From the NCBI GenBank assembly GCA_022616395.1, contig JAKEEV010000869.1:1-11602 (forward strand): DNA of 11,602 nt, written 5' to 3'. The translations under genes and the position numbers were made by a program. The notes beneath the pieces were generated by a model that searched no databases, was not told where the DNA came from, and saw only the letters and a program-made list of their open reading frames with translations. Below, piece after piece: positions 5,851 through 11,602 of the stretch; positions within the stretch are counted from its first letter, which is position 1; every line of letters starts with the position of its first letter. This stretch comes from Planctomycetia bacterium (GTDB taxonomy: Bacteria > Planctomycetota > Planctomycetia > Gemmatales > Gemmataceae).

Positions 5851-5864
5851 GGGTGAGGGGTCTT
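5851..5864 (+). repeat. 14-bp remnant of the 3240-3455 repeat family
   Basis: GGGTGAGGGGTCTT is identical to 3436-3449, the outer right arm of the large element, but without a partner arm nearby. It is probably a decayed half-copy. It sits directly upstream of the LRR gene. Confidence 0.6.
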
Positions 5865-5873
5865 GTTCTCCGC

Positions 5874-5879
5874 TAAACT
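5874..5879 (+). promoter_or_regulatory. Possible -10 box of a leaderless LRR-gene transcript
   Basis: TAAACT (4 of 6 to TATAAT) ends six bases before the ATG at 5886, and no ribosome site is visible in the preceding 20 bases. This would fit a transcript starting at or near the ATG. No good -35 sits 17 bases upstream, so the call is weak. Confidence 0.25.
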
Positions 5880-5885
5880 GACTTC

Positions 5886-7148
5886 ATGTCCGACCGAGAC
5901 GCGTTACTTCGCGCCATCCGCGAATACCCGGACGATGACACTCCGCGGCTCATCTTCGCCGATTACCTCGACGAGAATGATGAAGGCGCGCGGGCAGCGT
6001 TTGTGCGCGCTCAGGTGGAACTCGCTCGCACGCAGCCGTGGGAGCCGTTCGCGGTGAACTGTCGGTGGCGAGAGCCGGAGCTTGTGATCGGCCGCGGATT
6101 TCGCGATTCGCTTCCGCGCGTGGACGGCTTCCACATCGAATGGCCGGATTCGCCGTTCCGTCGTGGGTTCGGCTGGTCGCTCAACGTGCGGACGCTTTCC
6201 GAGTGGACGGAACGTGCCGCTCCGCTGTTCGAGATCGAACCAATCGGCAAGGTCTCGCTCTGGTCGGGCACGCTCGATGACTGGCGCGCGTTCTCCACGT
6301 CACCGACAACCCGGCGACTCCGCGAAGTGATTCTCAACAACAACCCAATTGAACCACTTCGGGTGCTTCGAGCTGTGCCCGATGCATGCGGAATCACCGA
6401 TCTGCACTTCCGCCGAGCCAGCGGCGCGGGAATGCCGGTTGTCCTGGAGGAACTGTTTCTCTCGCAACTCGGGCGCACGATTCGCGGACTGCATTTCCAC
6501 ACGGGTTACGAATCGCTTACCGAACTGATCGAAGGAATCAACTGCGCCGGGCCGTTGGAGCGGCTATCGTTTTCGGTGATGGGAATGACGGGCGAGTCTG
6601 TTGGCCATCTACTCACCGGTCCGGCCGCGAAATCGCTCAAAGAGTTGCGCTTCCGCAACGAACCGCTCGGCTCCGACGGTTTGGAGGCGCTCGCGCAGTG
6701 GATTCCATCCACAGTGAGCGATCTGGAACTCTCAATGGTTGGTGTTCAGGCAGACGGGCTGGAAGCGATTGCGCGCTGTGAGCACTTCGCCAACTTGCGA
6801 CGACTGAATCTCAGCCGTAATCCGCTCACTCCGCGTGCCGCGCGGGTGCTTTCGCTTTCGCGTGGACTTGCCGGGTTGCGGTCGCTGGATGTGTCTCAGT
6901 GCCGAATCGGTGATCGGGCCGTGAGGCACATTACGCGGGCGAAGTTTTGGCCGAACCTAGTGGAACTCGACTTGCGTGCCAACACACTCTCATCCGCGGG
7001 CGTCAAGCATCTGTTGAACGCGCCGGTTCCGCCCGACTTGACGGCTTTAGTGCTTGATGCACACACGACCGGAGCCGCCAACCGAGCCGCGCTGACCAAA
7101 AAGTACGGCGCATCGGCCGTGTTCGTCACGAGCGAGTTGCCGGGGTGA
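5886..7148 (+). CDS. TIGR02996-domain protein with leucine-rich repeats
   Basis: A 420-residue protein. Residues 2-48 (MSDRDALLRAIREYPDDD, RLIFADYLDEN, RAAFVRAQVELA) match the Gemmata repeat-companion domain, which is normally found at the N-terminus of proteins carrying LRR or other repeats. From about 145 to 395 there are irregular leucine-rich repeats of the ribonuclease-inhibitor style, clearest at 276-310, 302-338 and 328-372 (LRRLNLSRNPLTPRAARVL, LRSLDVSQCRIGDRAV, LVELDLRANTLSSAGVKHL). There is no signal peptide, so it is probably cytosolic. LRR arcs usually bind proteins; the partner is unknown. Start: MSDRD is the usual domain start, although no ribosome site precedes it. The gene converges with the TPR gene across the hairpin at 7161-7215. 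Both domain calls are confident; the role is open. Confidence 0.93.
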   Translation: MSDRDALLRAIREYPDDDTPRLIFADYLDENDEGARAAFVRAQVELARTQPWEPFAVNCRWREPELVIGRGFRDSLPRVDGFHIEWPDSPFRRGFGWSLNVRTLSEWTERAAPLFEIEPIGKVSLWSGTLDDWRAFSTSPTTRRLREVILNNNPIEPLRVLRAVPDACGITDLHFRRASGAGMPVVLEELFLSQLGRTIRGLHFHTGYESLTELIEGINCAGPLERLSFSVMGMTGESVGHLLTGPAAKSLKELRFRNEPLGSDGLEALAQWIPSTVSDLELSMVGVQADGLEAIARCEHFANLRRLNLSRNPLTPRAARVLSLSRGLAGLRSLDVSQCRIGDRAVRHITRAKFWPNLVELDLRANTLSSAGVKHLLNAPVPPDLTALVLDAHTTGAANRAALTKKYGASAVFVTSELPG

Positions 7149-7160
7149 TTGTTTGGGAAA

Positions 7161-7215
7161 GTAGGACGGGCATCTTGCCTGTCATTGCTTCTGACAGGCT
7201 GGAAGCCTGTCCTAC
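7161..7215. repeat. Inverted repeat of the GTAGGACAGGC family between convergent genes
   Basis: GTAGGACGGGCATC... (7161-7184) and the arm 7192-7215 ending GCCTGTCCTAC form a 24-bp imperfect stem with a seven-base loop. The outer and inner thirds pair best, with mismatches near the middle. It lies between the stops of two convergent genes (7148 and 7223), so it probably ends or separates both transcripts, though neither side shows a strong T-run. The motif recalls a dispersed repeat common in planctomycete and verrucomicrobial spacers. Confidence 0.88.
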
Positions 7216-7222
7216 AAAAGCC

Positions 7223-8452
7223 TCACTTCTCAGGTGGAGCTTCTCGGAACGGCATCCGTTGTTCGTAGAGTTTCAGCCGCTCCTTCGCGCCATCGGCGTT
7301 CTCTTTTGCGAAGGTTTTATCCTCAAGAGCCTTCTTCTGATACTCGATAGCTTTCACGAAGTTCCCCGCCTCCGCGTGAGCGGCCGCGAGTGTGTCCAGG
7401 TAGAAGCCGTCTTTCCACTTGGTCAGCTCACACGCCTTGGTTGCCAGTTCGACGGCCTTCCTTCCATTGCGGAACTTGGCGTCGGGGCAGGTTGCGTGAA
7501 TCCAGGCGAGATTCTCGGAGTACGCGGGGTCTTTGGGATCGAGTTTAATGGCCTGCGTGAAGTCCGCGATGGCCTTGGCATATTCGCCCTTCTCATTCCA
7601 GAGCAGTCCGCGACTATCGAAGGCTTCGGAGCGTGTGGGATCGAGCTTGAGAGCTTGTGTGTAGTCGGCAATCGCCTTGTCGGGTTCGTTCTCTTCGTCC
7701 CACGCATGGCCGCGCTGGATGAAGGCGTCGATGTCGTTGGGGTCGAGCTTGATGGCCTGGGTGAAGTCTTTAATTGCCTTGTCGTATTCTCCCTGCTGGC
7801 TCCAGGTTTTCCCGCGGTGGTAGAAAGCCAGCGAGTTCTTCGGATCGAGCTTGATGGCTGTCTCGAAGTCCTTCATGGCCTTGTCGTAGTCTTCCTTCTC
7901 CGCCCAGGTGATCCCGCGCGAGATATACGGATAGGTGTTCTTGGGATCGAGCTTGATGGCGGCATCGAAATCCTTGATCGCCTTGTCATAGTCCTTATTT
8001 TGGCGGTAAGCATCCCCGCGATTCTCGTAGTTGGTCGGGTCGTCCGGTTCGAGGTCGATCACGGCGGTGAGATCTTTGATCGCGTTGGCGAAGTCAGACT
8101 TGAGAGTGTACGCGGTGGCCCGGTTGGTGTACCCCCAGGTGTCGTTCTCGTTCTTCTTCAAGTAGTCGGTGAAGTAAGCAACCGCATCCTCGGCCTTCAC
8201 CACTTCGCTTGTCTTCACCCACCCCTGATTGACTTCCGCGATCTGCGTGAGTCGCACTTCGAGCCATTCGCCATTCACGCGCAGCACGCGGGCATCGTAG
8301 AGTTCCCAGATGCCGACGACTTCGCTCTTGTCGGCCGCGCGTAAGTTGACATTTGCCTTGCGGGGGAAGACATCCTTCCCGGCCCACTCATCGGCGAACG
8401 CGACGGGCGAAGTGACCGTCATCACGACCAGGGCGCAGAGAGTGTGGCGCAT
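7223..8452 (-). CDS. Secreted SH3-like and TPR repeat protein
   Basis: A 409-residue exported protein. Residues 1-20 form a signal peptide (MRHTLCALVVMTVTSPVAFA) with a likely cut before DEW. Residues 26-85 look like a bacterial SH3 domain (VNLRAADKSEVV, GEWLEVRL, QGWVKTSEVV), a module that often binds peptides or cell wall. Six clean 34-residue TPR units span 104-307 with the consensus YDKAIKDFTQAIKLDP, and degenerate helical units follow to 380. TPRs bind proteins, so a periplasmic or surface scaffold is likely. The ATG at 8452 is chosen because the signal peptide starts there and GAGGG lies eight bases before it; the open frame running to 8758 extends into the kinase gene and is not used. 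The gene is divergent from the kinase, which suggests a possible functional link. Confidence 0.93.
   Translation of the reverse strand: MRHTLCALVVMTVTSPVAFADEWAGKDVFPRKANVNLRAADKSEVVGIWELYDARVLRVNGEWLEVRLTQIAEVNQGWVKTSEVVKAEDAVAYFTDYLKKNENDTWGYTNRATAYTLKSDFANAIKDLTAVIDLEPDDPTNYENRGDAYRQNKDYDKAIKDFDAAIKLDPKNTYPYISRGITWAEKEDYDKAMKDFETAIKLDPKNSLAFYHRGKTWSQQGEYDKAIKDFTQAIKLDPNDIDAFIQRGHAWDEENEPDKAIADYTQALKLDPTRSEAFDSRGLLWNEKGEYAKAIADFTQAIKLDPKDPAYSENLAWIHATCPDAKFRNGRKAVELATKACELTKWKDGFYLDTLAAAHAEAGNFVKAIEYQKKALEDKTFAKENADGAKERLKLYEQRMPFREAPPEK
7532..8143 (-). repeat. Six tandem 102-bp TPR-coding repeats
   Basis: Codons 104-307 of the TPR gene form six units of exactly 34 codons. Middle units share long near-identical DNA phrases around the AAGCTCGATCC (KLDP) box, which points to recent duplication or homogenisation within the gene. 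Unit number may vary between strains. Confidence 0.8.
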
Positions 8453-8586
8453 GGTGGAAGCCCTCGCGGTGAGAAGACCAACATCGTCGCGCGCTGGGCG
8501 TGTTGGTGCAAGAGAGCGAATCCAGAAGTTGCCGGCCGCGTAGAACAGAGTGTGTTCGCTGCCGTCCTGTGTTCCGCGGGGGTGTA
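8453..8586. other. Divergent intergenic region of the TPR and kinase genes
   Basis: These 134 bases must hold both promoters if the genes are separately transcribed. The TPR ribosome site (GAGGG on minus, close to 8461-8465) and a GGGGGTG just before the kinase start are visible. No convincing -35/-10 pair or operator palindrome is seen. Confidence 0.5.
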
Positions 8587-10440
8587 ATGAGTACCGTGCC
8601 CGAACCGCGAGAAGGTCACACACCGCCCATCTCCGCGCCTCCCGTGTGGACCAAGATTGACGAAACGCCCATCCCGGCGAAGGTCGGCGAGTTCGAGATT
8701 GTGTCGAAGCTCGGAGCAGGATCATTCGGGCAAGTGTTTCTGGCTCATCAGTCATCACTTGGCCGGCAGGTCGCGATCAAGGTGTTCCACAACGAGCACT
8801 CCGGCGGAAGCGAGGGGCAACTCCTGGCCGGACTGGAACACGACAACATCGTGAAGGTGTTCTCGGCTTTCGCTGATGCGGACACCGGGCTACACGGTCT
8901 GTGTCTTCAATATGTTCCCGGAGCGGACCTCGGCGTGGTGATTCGTCACATTCACGCCCAGAGGCGCGCGCCGAAATCCGGCCGGGCAGTGATCGAAGCA
9001 CTCGACGCGAACCGCAGAGGCGATCCAGGATTCGACCCGGCCGCGCTGCGTGATCGTGACGCGCTGGCGGGAGACGATTTCGCGCAGTGTGTCTGTCGGA
9101 TTGGCGGCCGGCTTGCAGAAGCGCTCGCGTTCGCGCATGCACGAGGAATTCTGCACTGCGACATCAAGCCCGGTAACATTCTGCTGACTCCCTACGGCCG
9201 GCCGATGCTCGCCGATTTCAACGTGGCCTTCGATTCCAGACGGCACAAGCCCGAAGATGTGTCCTACGGAGGCACAATCGCCTACATGGCTCCCGAACAT
9301 CGCGCCGCGGTCTACAATCTGCCGGGCGGTCGTGTGGATGAACGCTGCGATGTCTACTCGCTGGGTGTGGTTCTCTACGAACTGTCAACTGGCGAACGGC
9401 CCGCTCCTCGTCAACCGATGTCCGATGCGGATTCGACCGTGATTCCGCTGGCGACCAATCCCGCGATTTCCCCTTCCCCTGAGATTCACCCACAACAAGC
9501 CACACCGATTGAGAATGTTCCGCGCGAACTGGCCGCGGTGATCGAGCGCTGTCTTGATCCCGACCCAGCGCGCAGATACCAGACCGCGACCGAACTCGCC
9601 TCCGCGCTTTCCGGGGCGTGGGACTTGCTCGCGGCTCGTCGGGCGTTGCCTGCTCCATCGGCTATCGGGCGCTGGGTGTCAGAGCACCCCACGTTCGCGC
9701 TGATGTTGGCGGGCATGATTCCGCACCTCGCGGCTTCCATCGTGCAAATTGGATACAACGCGGTTCAGGTTCAACTCAACGACGAGCAGCAGCGAGCGTT
9801 CGCGCTACTGGTCATCGCTTACAACATGATCGCGTATCCGGTCTGCCTGGGTACGGGCTTTTACTTGATGTGGAGAATCGCTCGCCAGATGCCGAAGCTC
9901 TCTCGAATGACGGGTCCGGCTCTGGATGATCTTCGCCGACGCGCTCTACAGTTGGGCTGGTGGGTGGCGGGGTTGGGCGTGTTGGGGTGGTTACCGGGCG
10001 CGATCATCTTCCCGCTGGTCATTGATCTGGCGGCCGGTCCGCTGTCGTGGCAGACGTATGTGCATTTCGCGGTGTCGTTCACGCTGGCGGGGTTAATCGG
10101 CGTGGTATTCAGTTACCTGTGCATTCAGTATGTGATCTTCCGCGCGATTCTTCCGCGGCTGGGCAATCCCGATACGCACACGCCAGCGAAGATTCGCGCT
10201 GAGGTTCGCCCGCTGACGACTCCGTTTGGCCCGCTGGTGATACTCGCGTGTGGCGTACCTCTGGTGGGCGCGGTGCTGTTACTGACACTTTCCGACTCGT
10301 CATTCACGTTTGGCTTCCGGGTACTCGTCGCGGGGCTAATCGGCGCGGGTGTCGCGGGCGTCGGTCTGGCGGAGCGACTCGTCCGGCAACTCCGTCGGCT
10401 TGTCAGCGTCTGGCAGCGCGAGGGAGGGGAATCGGACTGA
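8587..10440 (+). CDS. Membrane-anchored Ser/Thr protein kinase (DFN type) with six-helix tail
   Basis: A 617-residue Hanks-type kinase. The cytosolic kinase domain covers about 36-345. It has the glycine loop GAGSFGQV (43-50), the ATP lysine K65 in VAIK, and catalytic HCDIKPGN (190-197) with Asp192 and Asn197. The DFG motif is replaced by DFN (210-212), followed by APE (235-237) and the helix-F Asp255. Cys replaces Arg in HRD, so activation-loop phosphorylation may not control it in the standard way. A roughly 50-residue charged insert (121-170) lies between helices D and E. After the kinase come six predicted membrane helices, about 369-388, 403-428, 456-482, 491-519, 546-568 and 576-596, with no extracellular sensor domain. 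ATG 8587 is preferred over an upstream in-frame start at 8500, which adds only low-quality sequence. Catalysis is likely because all metal and ATP residues are present. Confidence 0.93.
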   Translation: MSTVPEPREGHTPPISAPPVWTKIDETPIPAKVGEFEIVSKLGAGSFGQVFLAHQSSLGRQVAIKVFHNEHSGGSEGQLLAGLEHDNIVKVFSAFADADTGLHGLCLQYVPGADLGVVIRHIHAQRRAPKSGRAVIEALDANRRGDPGFDPAALRDRDALAGDDFAQCVCRIGGRLAEALAFAHARGILHCDIKPGNILLTPYGRPMLADFNVAFDSRRHKPEDVSYGGTIAYMAPEHRAAVYNLPGGRVDERCDVYSLGVVLYELSTGERPAPRQPMSDADSTVIPLATNPAISPSPEIHPQQATPIENVPRELAAVIERCLDPDPARRYQTATELASALSGAWDLLAARRALPAPSAIGRWVSEHPTFALMLAGMIPHLAASIVQIGYNAVQVQLNDEQQRAFALLVIAYNMIAYPVCLGTGFYLMWRIARQMPKLSRMTGPALDDLRRRALQLGWWVAGLGVLGWLPGAIIFPLVIDLAAGPLSWQTYVHFAVSFTLAGLIGVVFSYLCIQYVIFRAILPRLGNPDTHTPAKIRAEVRPLTTPFGPLVILACGVPLVGAVLLLTLSDSSFTFGFRVLVAGLIGAGVAGVGLAERLVRQLRRLVSVWQREGGESD

Positions 10441-11602
10441 TACGGGAAGTTCGCTCGCGCGGGCTTTTGTCATCCACACAGCGCTCGCGGGTGTGAACTC
10501 GCGCCCAGGCAACCCACACGGCGGTTGCGCACAGAATGAGAGCCTGCGCGTTCACCAGAAGCCCGCGCAACGGCCACGGCCCAAGTCCCTTCAACAGGAC
10601 CACTCCGATTACGAACGCCACTAGCGAGACAATTCGCAACTTCACCGGCTGGTGCCTGTCAGTCGCCACAATCAAGACGATGAGAGCGGGGACGACGAGC
10701 GGAACGAGGTGGTAAGGTTCGAGGTACGGGTTGACCGCAACCGGCCCGATAATCAGAAGCGAGACATGCGTGAAGATGCTGATCGCGTCCTGTTCGCGCG
10801 TCCTTCGACACGCCGCTGCCCCTGCCACCCCTATCACCACCCAGAGCGCGCACATTCCGAACGTGATCGCGCGCGCAGCGCGGGCATCTCCCCCTGTCGC
10901 GTGGAGAGCGGCCTTGTCGAGCGAGATGAGAATCGGGTGGATGTTCTTCAAAGCCGGGTCGGTGGCACAGGTTAACTGCTTCATCCATTCGCCATACACC
11001 GTCCGTGAACCATCGAGACCGAACGCAATCGCGGGCACAACCAACCAGAACGCCACTGAGAGGCCCGCGGCCCATCCGAACGCCCGCCAGCGTCGCGTCC
11101 ACGCAAGATACGGCAGAATCAGCACGGGAAACACTTTCAGTCCGATACTCAGCGCGAACCAGAACCCCGCGACTCGATCGCGCTTGGCCACCAGCGCTGC
11201 GCAACCGAACACGACCGCCGCGAGCACGATGAGGTTGCAGTTGATCGACCGCATATCCCACTGGAAGTAGTACGCGACCGCCAGATGTGCAATCGGCAGC
11301 AAGAGAAGTGACCCCGGCCGGAGGTGCAAGCCAAAGGCGCGAGCCAGCGCGAAGTAACACGCGCCCGCGGCCAGCCCGGTGAGCACAAGCCACAGCGCCG
11401 CGGACACCGCGAACGGGAACACGGCAGATGCGGCATGAACCGCGACCGCTGGAGGCGGATAGGGATAGTGTGGGGGATACTGATGCGTCTCTACGACTTG
11501 TCGGCTTGCATCGTAGAGAATGCGGTAATCGACAACCGACTGAGGCCAGGGCACGGAACCGAACAGCGCGCGGCCGGTGAGATCGAGGAGCAGCCACACG
11601 GC
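10403..11602 (-). CDS. GT87/DUF2029-type membrane glycosyltransferase, 5' end beyond the window
   Basis: The visible 399 residues are a multi-helix membrane protein with about nine to eleven hydrophobic segments. The first loop has the acidic motif VVDYRILYDASRQV and then YPPHYPYPPP, as in GT-C enzymes of the GT87 family, which use polyprenyl-phosphate sugars on the outer membrane face. The Asp of VDY (codon near 11528-11530) is the expected catalytic acid. Later landmarks are FQWDMRSINCNLIVL, FALSIGLKVFPVLILPYLAW and NPYLEPYHLVPL. The frame is open to the window edge and the first helix is incomplete, so the true start lies outside. The last 38 bases overlap the end of the convergent kinase gene. 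The sugar and acceptor are unknown; the family is fairly sure. Confidence 0.85.
   Translation of the reverse strand, partial: AVWLLLDLTGRALFGSVPWPQSVVDYRILYDASRQVVETHQYPPHYPYPPPAVAVHAASAVFPFAVSAALWLVLTGLAAGACYFALARAFGLHLRPGSLLLLPIAHLAVAYYFQWDMRSINCNLIVLAAVVFGCAALVAKRDRVAGFWFALSIGLKVFPVLILPYLAWTRRWRAFGWAAGLSVAFWLVVPAIAFGLDGSRTVYGEWMKQLTCATDPALKNIHPILISLDKAALHATGGDARAARAITFGMCALWVVIGVAGAAACRRTREQDAISIFTHVSLLIIGPVAVNPYLEPYHLVPLVVPALIVLIVATDRHQPVKLRIVSLVAFVIGVVLLKGLGPWPLRGLLVNAQALILCATAVWVAWARVHTRERCVDDKSPRERTSRISPIPLPRAARR

Noticed and set aside
7145..8344. 399-residue plus-strand frame opposite the TPR gene
   Set aside because: It is antisense to a clear signal-peptide/TPR gene; its Val/Leu/Gly-rich periodic content is the complement of the TPR repeats, and its start lies in the hairpin repeat.
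8453..8758. N-terminal extension of the TPR gene to 8758
   Set aside because: It would place 102 unlikely residues before a clear signal peptide and would overlap the start of the kinase gene.
10659..11597. 312-residue minus-strand frame overlapping the GT87 gene
   Set aside because: Different frame of the same strand with Arg/Ser-rich content; the GT87 frame has membrane helices and family motifs.

Overview
The window most likely comes from a planctomycete of the Gemmataceae. The best marker is the 420-residue gene at 5886-7148. Its first ~48 residues match the 'repeat-companion' domain (TIGR02996) that is expanded in Gemmata relatives, and leucine-rich repeats follow it. A membrane-anchored Ser/Thr kinase with a 6-helix tail, secreted TPR proteins, GC-rich coding sequence and a tRNA gene without encoded CCA all agree with this. 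The assignment is inference from families; no database was searched.

Layout. Left edge: a probable gene tail on + (1-36), then thioredoxin trxA on - (151-480), with a hairpin between the two. From 481 to 1118 there is no protein gene. That stretch holds a possible trxA promoter, a long imperfect inverted repeat built on CAGTCAT-like heptamers (588-850), tRNA-Glu(UUC) at 932-1004, and a second, shorter inverted repeat of the same family (1020-1099). Two closely spaced + genes follow: a small membrane protein (1119-1835) and a helical conserved-type protein (1839-2300). Two hairpin repeats of another family (2307-2375 and 2388-2432) then close that unit.

The centre (2509-5811) is a membrane-organisation cluster. 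It holds an NfeD-like membrane protein with an Asp/His-rich loop, a 216-bp inverted-repeat element in the spacer, a flotillin (SPFH protein), and an unrecognised 172-residue protein almost touching the flotillin. The NfeD-flotillin pairing is the same logic as yuaF-floT in Bacillus and yqiJ-yqiK in E. coli. The third gene is a candidate new partner. A palindrome sits inside the spacer of the putative promoter of this cluster.

Right part: the TIGR02996/LRR gene (+, 5886-7148) converges with a secreted SH3-like/TPR protein (-, 7223-8452) across another hairpin repeat (7161-7215). The TPR gene is divergent from a membrane Ser/Thr kinase (+, 8587-10440), which has a DFN in place of DFG and no Arg before the catalytic Asp. 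The kinase tail overlaps by 38 bp the end of a convergent GT87-type (DUF2029) polyprenyl-sugar glycosyltransferase gene (-, 10403 to beyond the right edge).

The most striking non-genic signal is that nearly every sizeable intergenic gap carries a different family of inverted repeat, each able to fold into a hairpin. One pair of copies shows a compensatory base-pair change. I see no CRISPR array, transposase, integrase or defence operon.
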